Shown here in pieces: positions 1 to 10,370 of a stretch of 64,000 bases of DNA. The stretch spans positions 2,790,001 through 2,854,000 of the forward strand of contig NZ_CP119794.1 in NCBI RefSeq assembly GCF_029338315.1, written 5' to 3'. The position numbers and the translations under genes were made by a program. A model generated the notes under the pieces. The model was not told the origin of the DNA. It worked only from the letters and a program-made list of their open reading frames with translations, and searched no databases. Each line of letters opens with the position of its first letter. The stretch's first letter is position 1. This stretch comes from Haloarcula regularis (GTDB taxonomy: Archaea; Halobacteriota; Halobacteria; Halobacteriales; Haloarculaceae).

Positions 1-134
1 TCGCGGACCTCCTCGTTGCGCCCCTCGATGGTGAGGCGTTCGAGCTCGTCGAGCAGCGTCCGGACGCCCCGTTCGCGCTCCAGAAACGACTCGACGATGG
101 CCCGCGGCATCTCCTCCCCGTCCACGTCGTCCAT
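1..134 (-). CDS. N-terminal fragment of an unknown protein, cut by the window edge
   Basis: The first 44 codons, starting at an ATG at 134, read MDDVDGEEMPRAIVESFLER and continue with an acidic, helical, Glu/Arg-rich stretch typical of haloarchaea. The frame stays open to the window edge. No family is recognisable from so short a piece. It is transcribed away from the tRNA-Asp and rpo genes. Confidence 0.6.
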   Translation of the reverse strand, partial: MDDVDGEEMPRAIVESFLERERGVRTLLDELERLTIEGRNEEVR

Positions 135-386
135 GCGTTGCCCTTCAGGTGTGGGCACTAAACAGTTTGTCGCACCCGATCGTGCCACGGTACTCAGTGG
201 CACAAAACATATACCACATCGCTGTAAGGGCTAACACGTCCGCTCCGCCGAGGTGGGACGGACGACTATGACAGGTCGAGGGGGCCTTTCCCCCTCGTTT
301 TCCACGGCGCTCCGAGACCGTGTCTCGTGACGCCGCGACACCGCTCGGCGACGAGACGCCTCGCCGGCGAGTCAAATTCAGAGAAG

Positions 387-408
387 CGCCCGGAGCGGGA
401 TTTGAACC
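387..408 (-). repeat. Partial copy of the tRNA-Asp 3' end (attachment-site-like)
   Basis: Twenty-two bases are identical to 542-563, which is the 3' acceptor strand and T-arm of the complete tRNA-Asp 155 bp away, in the same orientation. The rest of the tRNA is absent. Such a copy is what integration and excision at a tRNA gene leaves behind, but no integrase is visible here. Confidence 0.7.
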
Positions 409-470
409 TGAGGAAGACGGTCGGCCTCGCTTCGCTCGGCCGCTGCGGCTTCCAGGGTTCAAATCCGCTC
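388..470. repeat. Imperfect inverted repeat built from T-arm-like sequence
   Basis: The left arm (from 394) contains GAGCGGGATTTGAACC and the right arm (to 470) contains the near-complement GGGTTCAAATCCGCTC. The centre CCTCGCTTCGCTCGG (about 425-439) is itself palindromic, so the whole could fold into one long hairpin. The arms look like two opposed tRNA T-arms. The remaining bases of 135-541 hold no gene I can support. Confidence 0.6.
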
Positions 471-541
471 GTCTGCGTTTCACCGCTCACGGTGGCGAGC
501 ACACGCTACGCGGTGCTCGCCGACTTGTTCGCGGTAGAAGA

Positions 542-614
542 CGCCCGGAGCGGGATTTGAACCCGCGTCACGACCGTGACAGGGTCGTATGATGGGCCAC
601 TACACCATCCGGGC
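542..614 (-). tRNA. tRNA-Asp (GUC)
   Basis: Read on the minus strand, the gene begins GCCCGGATGG and ends CTCCGGGC with discriminator G. The seven acceptor pairs match, the anticodon loop is CTGTCAC (anticodon GUC), and the T-arm carries GGTTCAAATCC. No CCA is encoded. G73 and GUC fit aspartate identity. Confidence 0.95.
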
Positions 615-652
615 ACGCTGCCTTGCTGCACTTCGTGGTATCCCGGTGCTGG

Positions 653-659
653 TATTAAG
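653..659 (-). promoter_or_regulatory. TATA box of tRNA-Asp
   Basis: CTTAATA on the minus strand lies about 39 nt upstream of the mature tRNA 5' end. This would place transcription start about 10-15 nt before the tRNA. Confidence 0.5.
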
Positions 660-814
660 ACTTTCCAAACGGAGGCGCCCTGTGACGGTACCCCGTGGCG
701 GACCCAAACTTCTATGATGGCGCTGGGCCAACGGACTGGTACGTCGGTGTCCCACTGCCGGTGTCTCGTGTCGCCGGCAGGGGTCCAGTAGCCACGGCAG
801 GCCGAGTTGGCAAG

Positions 815-822
815 CGTTATAT
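815..822 (+). promoter_or_regulatory. Probable TATA box for the rpo operon
   Basis: CGTTATAT lies about 80 nt before the rpoH ATG, implying a short 5' leader. It is the best TATA-like match in the 280-bp gap before rpoH. Confidence 0.45.
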
Positions 823-900
823 GCGTCCCGACAATACCGACCTGTAGTATCTCGTGACAGCCACCTTCTCTAGCAGCAGGCCCCACGCACGCACACACAC

Positions 901-1128
901 ATGGTAGATGTAAGTCAACACGACCTCGTCCCCGACCACAGCGTCGTCGACGAGGACGACCTCGAGGCAGTGCTCGACGAGTACGACATCAAACGGACGG
1001 ACCTCCCGAAGATCAAACGTTCCGACCCGGCGTTGCCCGACGACGCCGAGGAAGGTGACGTGGTCCGTATCGTCCGCGACTCACGAACGACCGACCAGGC
1101 AATCGTCTATCGGCTGGTGGTGGAATAA
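901..1128 (+). CDS. rpoH: DNA-directed RNA polymerase subunit H
   Basis: 75-aa Rpo5-type subunit, the archaeal counterpart of the C-terminal domain of eukaryotic RPB5, which sits in the lower jaw of RNA polymerase. The sequence has the expected basic stretch [15 protein letters not shown] (about residues 30-44) and ends YRLVVE. It opens the rpoH-B''-B'-A'-A'' order standard for euryarchaea, and its TAA stop overlaps the ATG of the next gene (TAATG), so the two are translationally coupled. Length is normal. Confidence 0.97.
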   Translation: MVDVSQHDLVPDHSVVDEDDLEAVLDEYDIKRTDLPKIKRSDPALPDDAEEGDVVRIVRDSRTTDQAIVYRLVVE

Positions 1129-2693
1129 TGGACACACAGGACCGACGCGCGATATCGCGCGAGTACTTCGCGAAGGAACGGCTCGCAGAACATCACTTCC
1201 GCTCGTTCAACGCCTTCCTCGACAGAGGGATGCAACAGGTCGTCGACGAGAAAGAGACCATCGAGACCGACATCGGCGACAAGGAGGGACAGGAACCGGT
1301 GTGGGTCGAACTCGGCGACGTCCGCGTCGTCACGCCCCGCGTCCGCGAGGCCGACGGGAGCGAGGAGCTCCTCTACCCCCAGGAGGCCCGCCTGCGCAAC
1401 ATCACCTACTCCGCGCCGGTGTTCATGGAGATGGCCATCGTCCGCGGGGGCGAGGAGGAACCCGAGGAGGTCGTCGACCGGACCGAGACCAAGATCGGGC
1501 GCATGCCCATCATGGTCGGCTCGAACAAGTGCAACATCGCGGGGTTCACCCGCGAGGAACTCATCGACATCGGCGAGGACCCCGCCGACCCCGGCGGCTA
1601 CTTCTGTGTCAACGGCTCCGAACGGGTGCTGATGACCAGCGAGGACCTCGCGCCGAACAAGATTCTGGCCGAGTACGACACCAAGTACGGCGACGAGGTC
1701 CAGGTCGCAAAGACCTTCTCCCAGCGCCGTGGCTACCGGGCCCTCGTGCTCTGTGAGCGGACCCGGGACGGCCTGCTCGAGGTCTCGTTCCCCTCCGTCT
1801 CGGGCAGCATCGACTTCGTGACGCTCGTGCGCGCACTCGGGCTGGAATCGGACGAGGAGATCGTCCACCGCGTCTCCGAGGACCCCGAGATCGTGAAGTT
1901 CATGCTCGAGAACTTAGAGGAAGCGGAGGTCCAGACGACCGAGGAGGCCATCGAGGCCCTCGGGAAACGCGTCGCCTCCGGCCAGGGCAAGAACTACCAG
2001 CTCAAGCGGGCCAACTACGTCATCGACCGGTACCTCCTCCCGCACCTCCACGAGGAGGGCGTCGACGAGGAGGAGGTCCGTATCAACAAGGCCTTCTACC
2101 TCTGCCGGATGGCAGAAGCCTGCTTCGAACTGGCGCTGGACCGTCGCGAGGCCGACGACAAGGACCACTACGCGAACAAGCGCCTGAAGGTCAGCGGCGA
2201 CCTGATGACCGACCTGTTCAGGACCGCGCTCAACAAGCTGGCACGCGACGTCAAGTACCAGCTCGAACGAGCCAACATGCGCAACCGGCAGCTGTCTGTC
2301 TCCACTGTGGTCCGCTCGGACGTGCTGACCGAACGCCTCGAACATCCCATCGCGACGGGTAACTGGGTGGGCGGCCGCTCGGGCGTCTCCCAGCTCGTCG
2401 ACCGGACGGACTTCATGGGCGTGCTGTCACACCTCCGCCGGCTGCGCTCGCCGCTCAGCCGCTCGCAACCCCACTTCGAGGCGCGTGACCTGCACGCGAC
2501 CCAGTGGGGTCGCATCTGTCCCTCCGAGACGCCGGAGGGGCCCAACTGTGGACTGGTCAAGAACTTCGCCCAGGCCATGGAACTCTCACAGGACGTCGAG
2601 GACGCACAGGGACTGAAACAGGAACTCGCAGAGATGGGGGTCCAGGGCATCCCCGGAATCGAATCGATCGAAACACAGCCCGCGGACGACTAA
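1128..2693 (+). CDS. rpoB2: DNA-directed RNA polymerase subunit B'' (N-terminal half of beta)
   Basis: 521 aa. Haloarchaea split the second-largest polymerase subunit, and this half corresponds to the N-terminal protrusion, lobe and fork regions. The family N-terminus is present (about residues 6-26, [20 protein letters not shown]). The conserved block [18 protein letters not shown] lies near the C-terminus (about residues 460-480), just before the split point. The start overlaps the rpoH stop by one base and rpoB' follows after one base. The protein is very acidic and shows no breaks. Confidence 0.97.
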   Translation: MDTQDRRAISREYFAKERLAEHHFRSFNAFLDRGMQQVVDEKETIETDIGDKEGQEPVWVELGDVRVVTPRVREADGSEELLYPQEARLRNITYSAPVFMEMAIVRGGEEEPEEVVDRTETKIGRMPIMVGSNKCNIAGFTREELIDIGEDPADPGGYFCVNGSERVLMTSEDLAPNKILAEYDTKYGDEVQVAKTFSQRRGYRALVLCERTRDGLLEVSFPSVSGSIDFVTLVRALGLESDEEIVHRVSEDPEIVKFMLENLEEAEVQTTEEAIEALGKRVASGQGKNYQLKRANYVIDRYLLPHLHEEGVDEEEVRINKAFYLCRMAEACFELALDRREADDKDHYANKRLKVSGDLMTDLFRTALNKLARDVKYQLERANMRNRQLSVSTVVRSDVLTERLEHPIATGNWVGGRSGVSQLVDRTDFMGVLSHLRRLRSPLSRSQPHFEARDLHATQWGRICPSETPEGPNCGLVKNFAQAMELSQDVEDAQGLKQELAEMGVQGIPGIESIETQPADD

Positions 2694-2694
2694 C

Positions 2695-4521
2695 ATGAGC
2701 CAGGGACGCGAAGCCAAGGTATACGTCAACGGTAGTCTGGTCGGGACACACCCCGACCCCGAACAGCTCGCACAACAGGTCCGACAGGCGCGACGCCGGG
2801 GAGACGTCTCCCAGATGGTCAACGTGTCGGTCAAGGACCGCACCGACGAGGTCATCATCAACGCCGACGCCGGTCGGGCCCGCCGCCCGCTCCTGGTCGT
2901 CGAGGACGGCGACCCGCTCATCACCGACGACGAGATAGAAGCCGTCAAAGAGGGCGACCTCGGGTTCGAGGAGCTCGTCGAGCGGGGCCTCGTCGAATTC
3001 ATCGATGCCGAGGAAGAGGAGGACATCCTCGTCGGCGTCGACGAGACCGAACTCACCGAGAACCACACCCATCTCGAGGTCGACCCCCAGCTGATGTTCG
3101 GCATCGGCGCGGGGATGATTCCGTACCCCGAGCACAACGCCTCCCCGCGGATCACGATGGGGTCGGGGATGATCAAGCAGTCGCTGGGGCTGCCGAGCGC
3201 GAACTACCGCATCCGCCCGGACACTCGCCAGCACCTGCTGCACTACCCCCAGCTCTCGATGGTCAAGACCCAGACCACCGAGCAGATCGGCTACGACGAC
3301 CGGCCGGCCGCACAGAATTTCGTCGTCGCCGTCATGTCCTACGAGGGGTTCAACATCGAAGACGCGCTGGTGATGAACAAGGGGTCGGTCGATCGCGCGC
3401 TCGCCCGGTCGCACTTCTTCCGGACCTACGAAGGCGAGGAACGCCGCTACCCCGGCGGCCAGGAGGACCGCTTCGAGATTCCCGACGACGAGGTCCGGGG
3501 CGCTCGCGGCGAGGACGCCTACACCCACCTCGACGACGACGGCCTCGTGAACCCCGAGACGAAGGTCGGCGAGAACGCCGTCCTGCTGGGCAAGACCAGC
3601 CCGCCACGGTTCCTTGAGGAACCGGACGACATGGGCGGCCTCTCGCCCCAGAAGCGCCGCGAGACCAGCGTTACGATGCGCTCGGGCGAATCGGGCGTCG
3701 TCGACACGGTCACGCTGATGGAGGGCGAGGACGGCTCGAAGCTCTCGAAGGTCTCGGTGCGTGACGAGCGCATCCCGGAACTCGGGGACAAGTTCGCCAG
3801 CCGGCACGGCCAGAAGGGCGTCGTCGGCCACATCGCGCCTCAGGAGGACATGCCGTTCACCGAGGAGGGCGTCGTCCCCGACCTGGTCATCAACCCGCAC
3901 GCGCTCCCGTCGCGGATGACCGTCGGGCACATCTTAGAGATGATCGGCGGCAAGGTCGGTGCGCTGGAGGGCCGGCGCGTCGACGGCACCGCGTTCACCG
4001 GCGAGGACGAGGAGCGACTCCGTGGCTCCTTAGAGGAGCACGGCTTCGACTCCAGCGGCAAGGAGACGATGTACTCCGGCGTCACCGGCGAGAAGATCGA
4101 GGCCGACATCTTCGTCGGCGACATCTTCTACCAGAAGCTCTACCACATGGTCTCGAACAAGCTGCACGCCCGTTCGCGCGGGCCGGTGCAGGTGCTCACC
4201 CGCCAGCCCACCGAGGGGCGGGCCCGCGAAGGTGGCCTGCGCGTGGGTGAGATGGAACGCGACGTGCTCATCGGGCACGGCGCGGCGATGGCACTCAAGG
4301 AGCGACTCCTGGACGAGTCCGACCGCGAGTGGATCAACGTCTGTGGCCAGTGTGGCATGACTGCCGTCGAGAACGTCGAACAACGGCGCGTCTACTGTCC
4401 GAACTGCGAGGAGGAGACCGACATCCACGAGGTCGAGATGTCCTACGCGTTCAAGCTCCTGTTAGACGAGATGAAGGCGCTCGGAATCGCCCCGCGGATC
4501 GAACTGGAGGACGCAGTATGA
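2695..4521 (+). CDS. rpoB1: DNA-directed RNA polymerase subunit B' (C-terminal half of beta)
   Basis: 608 aa, carrying the hybrid-binding, wall, anchor and clamp parts of the beta-equivalent. Seen in the sequence are the active-site-proximal block [17 protein letters not shown] (about residues 360-377) and a C-terminal zinc ribbon with Cys550, Cys553, Cys568 and Cys571. It completes rpoB'' to form one beta-like subunit. Its TGA overlaps the ATG of rpoA' (ATGA), giving coupled translation. The split between two ORFs is the normal haloarchaeal arrangement, not a mutation. Confidence 0.97.
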   Translation: MSQGREAKVYVNGSLVGTHPDPEQLAQQVRQARRRGDVSQMVNVSVKDRTDEVIINADAGRARRPLLVVEDGDPLITDDEIEAVKEGDLGFEELVERGLVEFIDAEEEEDILVGVDETELTENHTHLEVDPQLMFGIGAGMIPYPEHNASPRITMGSGMIKQSLGLPSANYRIRPDTRQHLLHYPQLSMVKTQTTEQIGYDDRPAAQNFVVAVMSYEGFNIEDALVMNKGSVDRALARSHFFRTYEGEERRYPGGQEDRFEIPDDEVRGARGEDAYTHLDDDGLVNPETKVGENAVLLGKTSPPRFLEEPDDMGGLSPQKRRETSVTMRSGESGVVDTVTLMEGEDGSKLSKVSVRDERIPELGDKFASRHGQKGVVGHIAPQEDMPFTEEGVVPDLVINPHALPSRMTVGHILEMIGGKVGALEGRRVDGTAFTGEDEERLRGSLEEHGFDSSGKETMYSGVTGEKIEADIFVGDIFYQKLYHMVSNKLHARSRGPVQVLTRQPTEGRAREGGLRVGEMERDVLIGHGAAMALKERLLDESDREWINVCGQCGMTAVENVEQRRVYCPNCEEETDIHEVEMSYAFKLLLDEMKALGIAPRIELEDAV

Positions 4522-7427
4522 GTTCCCAACAGACACCCAAGGAGATCGGCCAGATCAGCTTCGGGCTGATGAACCCCGAGGAGTACCGCGACATGTCGGC
4601 GACGAAGGTCATCACCGCCGACACCTACGACGACGACGGCTTCCCAATCGACATGGGGCTGATGGACCCGCGCCTGGGGGTCATCGACCCCGGCCTGGAG
4701 TGCAAGACCTGCGGGAAACACAGCGGGTCGTGTAACGGCCACTTCGGTCACATCGAACTGGCCGCGCCGGTCATCCACGTCGGGTTCTCGAAGCTCATCC
4801 GCCGCCTCCTCCGTGGCACCTGCCGCGAGTGCTCGCGGCTCTGTCTCGACGAGGCCGAGCGCGAGGAGTTCCGCGACCAGCTCCAGCGCACCCGCGACCT
4901 GGGCCGTGACTTAAACGACGTCACCAAGGCCGCCATCCGGCAGGCCCGCAAGAAGGACCGCTGTCCGTTCTGTGGCGAGAAGCAGTACGACATCAAACAC
5001 GAGAAGCCGACCACGTACTACGAGGTCCAGCAGGTGCTGTCCTCGGAGTACCCCTCGCTCATCGCCGCCGCGATGGAGGAGGCCGACGAGCCCATCTCGC
5101 CAGTCGACCTCGCCGAGGAGACCGGCATCGACCAGAGCCGCGTCCAGGAGATTCTCAGCGGCGAGTTCCGCCCGCGGAAGGAGGACCGCCGCGCCTTAGA
5201 GAAGGCCCTGAACGTCGACCTGACCGAGGAGGACCACAACAAACTGATGCCCTCGGACATCCGCGACTGGTTCGAGGACATCCCGGACGAGGACATCGAG
5301 GTGCTCGGGATGAATCCCGAGCGCTCCCGACCGGAGTGGATGATTCTCACCGTCCTGCCGGTGCCGCCGGTCACGGCCCGCCCCTCGATCACGCTGGACA
5401 ACGGCCAGCGTTCGGAGGACGACCTGACCCACAAACTGGTGGACATCATCCGCATCAACCAGCGGTTCATGGAGAACCGCGAAGCGGGTGCTCCGCAACT
5501 CATCATCGAGGACCTCTGGGAACTGCTGCAGTACCACGTCACCACGTTCATGGACAACGAGATCTCGGGCACGCCACCGGCGCGACACCGCTCGGGCCGG
5601 CCGCTGAAGACGCTCTCCCAGCGGCTCAAAGGCAAGGAGGGGCGCTTCCGTGGCTCGCTGTCCGGGAAGCGCGTGAACTTCTCGGCACGAACCGTCATCT
5701 CGCCGGACCCGACCCTCTCGCTGAACGAGGTCGGCGTCCCCGAGCGCGTGGCCCGGGAGATGACCCAGACGATGAACGTCAACGAGCGGAACTTAGAGAA
5801 GGCCCGGCGCTACGTCGCCAACGGGCCCGAGGGGCACCCCGGTGCGAACTACGTCCGCCGACCGGACGGCCGCCGCCTGAAGGTCACCGAGAAGAACTGC
5901 GAGGAACTGGCCGAGAAGGTCGAACCCGGCTGGGAGGTCTCCCGGCACCTCGTGGACGGCGACATCATCATCTTCAACCGGCAGCCGTCGCTGCACCGGA
6001 TGTCCATCATGGCCCACGAGGTCGTGGTGATGCCCTACAAGACGTTCCGGCTCAACACCGTCGTCTGTCCGCCCTATAACGCCGACTTCGACGGCGACGA
6101 GATGAACATGCACGCCCTCCAGAACGAGGAGGCCCGCGCGGAGGCCCGCGTCCTCATGCGCGTGCAAGAACAGATGCTCTCGCCGCGCTTCGGCGAGAAC
6201 ATCATCGGGGCCATCCAGGACCACATCTCCGGCACGTACCTGCTGACCCACACCAACCCCGAGTTCAACGAGACGCAGGCGCTTGACCTGCTTCGTGCGA
6301 CCCGTATCGACGAGCTGCCCGACCCCGACGGCGAGGACGAGGCCGGCGAGGCCTACTGGACCGGCCGGTCGCTGTTCTCGGAGCTGCTGCCCGACGATCT
6401 GAACCTGGAGTTCACGTCCTCGGCCGGCGACACCGTCGTCATCGAGGACGGCCAGATGCAGGACGGGACCATCGACGAGGACGCCGTCGGCGCGTTCGGC
6501 GGCGAGGTCGTCGACACCATCGCCAAGGAGTACTCGCGGACCCGCGCCCGCATCCTCGTCAACGAGGTGTCGGCGCTGGCGATGCGTTCGATCATGCACT
6601 TCGGGTTCTCCATCGGTATCGACGACGAGTCCATCCCCCGGGAAGCCGAGGAGCAGATCAACGACGCCATCGACTCCGCGTACGACCGCGTCGAGGAACT
6701 CATCGCGACCTACGAACAGGGCGACCTCGAGTCCCTGCCGGGCCGGACCGTCGACGAGACGCTGGAGATGAAGATCATGCAGACGCTGGGCAAGGCGCGT
6801 GACTCCGCCGGCGACATCGCCGAGGACCACTTCGACGACGACAACCCGGCCGTGGTCATGGCCGAGTCCGGCGCGCGTGGGTCGATGCTGAACCTGACCC
6901 AGATGGCCGGCTGTGTCGGTCAGCAGGCGGTCCGTGGCGAGCGTATCAACCGCGGCTACGAGGGCCGCACCCTCTCGCACTTCGAGGAGGGCGACCTCTC
7001 CGCGGACGCCCACGGCTTCGTCGAGGCCTCCTACCGCTCGGGACTCTCCCCCAAGGAGTTCTTCTTCCACGCGATGGGTGGCCGCGAGGGGCTGGTCGAC
7101 ACCGCAGTCCGGACCTCGAAGTCCGGGTACCTGCAGCGCCGTCTCATCAACGCCCTCTCCGAGCTCGAGACGCAGTACGACGGCACCGTCCGGGACACCT
7201 CGGACACCATCGTCCAGTTCGAGTTCGGCGAGGACGGCACCTCGCCGGTCAACGTCTCCTCGAACCAAGACGAGGCCGCTGTCGACGTCGAGGAGATCGC
7301 CGACAGCGTCCTCAACGAGGAGTTCGACTCCGAGCGCGAGAAGGAGTCGTTCCTGGGACAGCGCACCGAACACACCAACCTCTCGGAACAGGCCGACGAC
7401 TGGTGGCTGGCCGAGGGTGACGACTAA
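4518..7427 (+). CDS. rpoA1: DNA-directed RNA polymerase subunit A' (N-terminal part of beta')
   Basis: 969 aa from the ATG overlapping the rpoB' stop; the frame is open further upstream, but the family N-terminus is [20 protein letters not shown]. Catalytic loop NADFDGD begins at residue 521 and holds the three aspartates that bind active-site magnesium. An N-terminal zinc site (C62, C65, C72, H75) and a second Cys cluster (CRECSRLC followed by CPFCG) build the clamp. It ends where the archaeal A'/A'' split lies, and rpoA'' starts 2 nt later. Confidence 0.97.
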   Translation: MSSQQTPKEIGQISFGLMNPEEYRDMSATKVITADTYDDDGFPIDMGLMDPRLGVIDPGLECKTCGKHSGSCNGHFGHIELAAPVIHVGFSKLIRRLLRGTCRECSRLCLDEAEREEFRDQLQRTRDLGRDLNDVTKAAIRQARKKDRCPFCGEKQYDIKHEKPTTYYEVQQVLSSEYPSLIAAAMEEADEPISPVDLAEETGIDQSRVQEILSGEFRPRKEDRRALEKALNVDLTEEDHNKLMPSDIRDWFEDIPDEDIEVLGMNPERSRPEWMILTVLPVPPVTARPSITLDNGQRSEDDLTHKLVDIIRINQRFMENREAGAPQLIIEDLWELLQYHVTTFMDNEISGTPPARHRSGRPLKTLSQRLKGKEGRFRGSLSGKRVNFSARTVISPDPTLSLNEVGVPERVAREMTQTMNVNERNLEKARRYVANGPEGHPGANYVRRPDGRRLKVTEKNCEELAEKVEPGWEVSRHLVDGDIIIFNRQPSLHRMSIMAHEVVVMPYKTFRLNTVVCPPYNADFDGDEMNMHALQNEEARAEARVLMRVQEQMLSPRFGENIIGAIQDHISGTYLLTHTNPEFNETQALDLLRATRIDELPDPDGEDEAGEAYWTGRSLFSELLPDDLNLEFTSSAGDTVVIEDGQMQDGTIDEDAVGAFGGEVVDTIAKEYSRTRARILVNEVSALAMRSIMHFGFSIGIDDESIPREAEEQINDAIDSAYDRVEELIATYEQGDLESLPGRTVDETLEMKIMQTLGKARDSAGDIAEDHFDDDNPAVVMAESGARGSMLNLTQMAGCVGQQAVRGERINRGYEGRTLSHFEEGDLSADAHGFVEASYRSGLSPKEFFFHAMGGREGLVDTAVRTSKSGYLQRRLINALSELETQYDGTVRDTSDTIVQFEFGEDGTSPVNVSSNQDEAAVDVEEIADSVLNEEFDSEREKESFLGQRTEHTNLSEQADDWWLAEGDD

Positions 7428-7429
7428 CA

Positions 7430-8620
7430 ATGACAGCAAACGTCTCCGCAGACATCGAAGCGGTCGTCGAGGACACGGAACTCCCGCGACGGCTGAAAGA
7501 CGAGGTGTACAGCACCGTCGAACAGCGCGACCTCGGCGTCGAGGACGCCGACCGCGTCGCACAGGCCGTCGAGTCCCGTTACATGGAGACGCGGGTCGAC
7601 CCGCTGGACCCGGTCGGGACTGTCTCGGCTCAGTCCATCGGGGAACCCGGAACCCAGATGACGATGAACACGTTCCACTACGCCGGCGTCGCCGAGATCG
7701 ACGTCACCCAGGGGCTCCCGCGGCTCATCGAACTGGTCGACGCCCGGAAGACGCCTGACACGCCGATGATGACCGTCCACCTCGAAGACGAGTACGCCAC
7801 CGACCGCGAGAAGGCCCACGAGGTCGTCTGGAACATCGAGGCCACGCGCATCCTCGCGCTCGGTGACATCTCGACGAACGTCGCGGACATGCTCGTCGAG
7901 ATCGACCTCAACGACGACACCCTGCTCGAGCGGTGGCCGACCGTCGACGACGTCGACGCCATCGCCGAGGAGATCGCCGAGACCATCGAGTCCAAACTGG
8001 GTGTCGACGCCCGGCAGGTCGGGACCGTCATCGAGTTCGGCCCCGAGGAACCGAGTTACCGGGACCTCCTGCAACTGGTCGAGGAGCTGCGCGACATCAT
8101 CTTCAAGGGCATCGAGGAGGTCTCCCGGGTCGTCATCCGCAAGGAGGAGACCGACGACGGCGAGGAGTTCGTCCTCTACACCGAGGGGTCTGACTTCGGC
8201 GAGGTGCTGGGCATCGAGGGAGTCGACGCCTCCCGGACCACGTGTAACAACATCCACGAGATCTACCGCGAACTGGGCGTCGAGGCCGCCCGCGAGACGC
8301 TCATCAACGAGACGATGAACACTCTCGAAGAACAGGGACTGGACGACGTGAACGTCCGCCATCTAATGTTGGTCGCGGACATCATGACCAACGAGGGGAC
8401 CATCGAGTCCATCGGCCGCCACGGCATCAGCGGGTCGAAGGATTCGGTGCTCGCCCGCGCTGCCTTCGAGGTGACGGTCAACCACCTGCTGGACGCCGCC
8501 ATCCACGGCGAGATCGACGAGCTGGACGGCGTCACGGAGAACGTCATCGTCGGGAAACCCATCAAACTCGGCACTGGGGACGTCGACCTCCGGATGGGCG
8601 TGGGTCGCAACGCCGACTGA
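7430..8620 (+). CDS. rpoA2: DNA-directed RNA polymerase subunit A'' (C-terminal part of beta')
   Basis: 396 aa. It covers the trigger-loop and jaw part of the beta' equivalent; the conserved block [19 protein letters not shown] is at about residues 67-85. A second conserved block, [19 protein letters not shown], lies near the C-terminus. With rpoA' it forms the complete largest subunit. Its stop overlaps the ATG of nusA, so the two are probably cotranslated. Confidence 0.97.
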   Translation: MTANVSADIEAVVEDTELPRRLKDEVYSTVEQRDLGVEDADRVAQAVESRYMETRVDPLDPVGTVSAQSIGEPGTQMTMNTFHYAGVAEIDVTQGLPRLIELVDARKTPDTPMMTVHLEDEYATDREKAHEVVWNIEATRILALGDISTNVADMLVEIDLNDDTLLERWPTVDDVDAIAEEIAETIESKLGVDARQVGTVIEFGPEEPSYRDLLQLVEELRDIIFKGIEEVSRVVIRKEETDDGEEFVLYTEGSDFGEVLGIEGVDASRTTCNNIHEIYRELGVEAARETLINETMNTLEEQGLDDVNVRHLMLVADIMTNEGTIESIGRHGISGSKDSVLARAAFEVTVNHLLDAAIHGEIDELDGVTENVIVGKPIKLGTGDVDLRMGVGRNAD

Positions 8621-9045
8621 TGCGGGTCGAACTCTCGGACGAAGCGCGACAGCTGGTCGCCCTCTTCGAGAACGAGGCGTCCATCACCGTCCGGGACTGC
8701 GTGGTCGACGAGGACCACGACCAGGTGGTCTATCTGGTCAAGCGGGGCGACATGGCCGACGCCATCGGCCCCGGTGGCCAGACGGTACAGCGCGTCGAGG
8801 AACGGCTCGGCCGCGACGTGAAGCTCGTCGAGGGGGCCGAGACGGCGGCGGACTTCGTCGCCAACGCCCTGGCACCGGCGGCGGTGTACAACGTCACCAT
8901 CTCGGAGAACAGCGACACCGTCGCCTACGTCGAGGTGGCCCAGGAGGACCGCGGGGCCGCCATCGGCCGCGACGGCCGCAACATCGACGCCGCGCGCACG
9001 CTGGCGAAGCGCCACTTCGACATCGACGGCATCGAACTGACCTGA
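8620..9045 (+). CDS. nusA: NusA-like transcription factor (two KH domains)
   Basis: 141 aa. Archaeal NusA lacks the bacterial N-terminal polymerase-binding and S1 domains and consists of two KH RNA-binding domains. Both GXXG-type loops are visible: GPGGQTV at about residues 49-55 and GRDGRNI at about 114-120. It follows rpoA'' directly, as in other euryarchaea, and is taken to modulate elongation or termination on rRNA and ribosomal-protein operons. After it comes a 165-bp gap with a new promoter for rps12. Confidence 0.93.
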   Translation: MRVELSDEARQLVALFENEASITVRDCVVDEDHDQVVYLVKRGDMADAIGPGGQTVQRVEERLGRDVKLVEGAETAADFVANALAPAAVYNVTISENSDTVAYVEVAQEDRGAAIGRDGRNIDAARTLAKRHFDIDGIELT

Positions 9046-9177
9046 CTGCGGCGTCGCTCTCAGACTGGTCCCGTGGAGTATTCTCGACCGACCAGTGACG
9101 ACCGTCGGCGCGTCCACCCCTGGTTGTGGGACAGAACGCCACACACACCCGCTGTGGGTCGGATACAAAAGAGGAGT

Positions 9178-9185
9178 CTTAAGTA
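9178..9185 (+). promoter_or_regulatory. TATA box for rps12-rps7
   Basis: CTTAAGTA sits about 33 nt before the rps12 ATG, the spacing expected for a near-leaderless haloarchaeal transcript. It suggests that S12 and S7 can be transcribed apart from the upstream rpo genes. Confidence 0.55.
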
Positions 9186-9210
9186 TCTCGGCAGGATACG
9201 AAAGCGTACT

Positions 9211-9639
9211 ATGACGAACGGCAAATACGCCGCGCGCAAACTCAAGAAGGACCGCCAGAAGCACCGGTGGTCCGACTCCGACTACGCGCGCCGCGAACGC
9301 GGTCTGGGCAAGAAGTCCGACCCGCTCGAGGGCGCGCCACAGGGCCGAGGGATCGTCCTGGAGAAGGTGGGCATCGAGGCCAAGCAGCCAAACTCCGCCA
9401 TCCGGAAGTGCGTCCGGGTCCAGCTCATCAAGAACGGCAAGCAGGTCACCGCGTTCTGTCCCGGTGACGGCGCCATCTCGTTCATCGACGAGCACGACGA
9501 GGTCACCATCGCCGGCATCGGCGGGGCGAAGGGTCGCGCGATGGGCGACCTCTCCGGTGTCAACTACAAGGTCGAGAAGGTCAACGGCGTCTCCATGATC
9601 GAACTGGTTCGCGGCAACGCGGAGAAACCCGTCCGATAA
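9211..9639 (+). CDS. rps12: 30S ribosomal protein S12
   Basis: 142 aa, normal for archaeal uS12. It starts [20 protein letters not shown]. The decoding-centre loop [15 protein letters not shown] (about residues 56-70) is intact; the Lys and Pro around it contact the A-site codon-anticodon helix. It is followed after 2 nt by rps7. The ATG lies about 30 nt below a good TATA box, so translation is likely near-leaderless. Confidence 0.97.
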   Translation: MTNGKYAARKLKKDRQKHRWSDSDYARRERGLGKKSDPLEGAPQGRGIVLEKVGIEAKQPNSAIRKCVRVQLIKNGKQVTAFCPGDGAISFIDEHDEVTIAGIGGAKGRAMGDLSGVNYKVEKVNGVSMIELVRGNAEKPVR

Positions 9640-9641
9640 CC

Positions 9642-10262
9642 ATGAGTGCCGAAGACACACCCGAGGCCGAGGAACCGGAAGACGTCGAGGACGAGCAGGC
9701 GACCGCACGGGCGAAACTGTTCGGCAAGTGGGAGGTTACGGACATCGAGTACACCGACCCCTCGACCGAGCGGTACATCAACGTCACGCCCATCGCGCAC
9801 ACGATGGGCCGTCACGCCGAAAAGCAGTTCAAGAAGTCCGACATCAGCGTCGTCGAACGCCTCATCAACCGGCTGATGCAGACCGACGAGAACACGGGCA
9901 AAAAGCAGCTGGCGACGACCATCGTCACCGACGCCTTCGATACCATCCACGAGCGCACCGACGAGAACCCGGTCCAGGTCCTCGTCCGCGCCGTCGAGAA
10001 CAGCGCCCCGCGTGAGGAGACCGTCCGCCTGAAGTACGGGGGCATCAGCGTCCCGAAGGCCGTCGACGTCGCGCCCCAGCGGCGGGTCGACCAGGCCCTG
10101 AAGTTCCTCGCCGAGGGCGTCTACGGCGGGTCGTTCAAGACCACCACCAGCGCAGAGGAGGCGCTCGCCTCACAGCTCATCGGCGCGGCGAACGCCGACG
10201 TCCAGACCTACGCGGTCAACCAGAAAGAGGAGAAAGAGCGCGTCGCGGCGGCCGCTCGATAA
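9642..10262 (+). CDS. rps7: 30S ribosomal protein S7
   Basis: 206 aa, with the acidic N-terminal extension usual in haloarchaea (about residues 1-25). The uS7 core carries VERLINRLMQ, the beta-ribbon block YGGISVPKAVDVAPQRRVDQ and the C-terminal helix. It nucleates assembly of the 3' major domain of 16S rRNA and sits at the E site. It lies 2 nt after rps12. EF-2, often next in this operon, is here displaced by about 3 kb, with a biotin transporter between. Confidence 0.96.
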   Translation: MSAEDTPEAEEPEDVEDEQATARAKLFGKWEVTDIEYTDPSTERYINVTPIAHTMGRHAEKQFKKSDISVVERLINRLMQTDENTGKKQLATTIVTDAFDTIHERTDENPVQVLVRAVENSAPREETVRLKYGGISVPKAVDVAPQRRVDQALKFLAEGVYGGSFKTTTSAEEALASQLIGAANADVQTYAVNQKEEKERVAAAAR

Positions 10263-10271
10263 TCTGTCCGG

Positions 10272-10287
10272 TTTTCTCCCTGTTTTC
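10272..10287 (+). terminator. T-rich terminator after rps7
   Basis: Two T runs separated by a C-rich stretch (TTTTCTCCCTGTTTTC) begin about 10 nt past the rps7 stop. Archaeal termination commonly uses such U-rich tracts without a hairpin. Confidence 0.45.
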
Positions 10288-10327
10288 ACGCCGGCGAGTG
10301 GCGACGCCGGACCCGGCGTCATATGCC

Positions 10328-10355
10328 GTAAACCACCGGCTATATTCGAGTTGAC
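10328..10355. promoter_or_regulatory. Possible BirA-type biotin operator over the bioY promoter
   Basis: Half-sites GTAAAC (10328-10333) and GTTGAC (10350-10355) are separated by 16 nt that include the TATA-like TATATT (10341-10346). They form an inverted repeat with one mismatch, resembling the GTTAAC-type half-sites of archaeal biotin repressor sites. Binding would block the promoter. Recognition is by pattern only. Confidence 0.4.
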
Positions 10356-10370
10356 GCCGGAGGTATGTCC

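Noticed and set aside
1107..1868. Long open frame antisense to rpoB''
   Set aside because: High-GC haloarchaeal genes produce long antisense frames; the plus strand encodes a complete RNA polymerase subunit, and the antisense product resembles no family.
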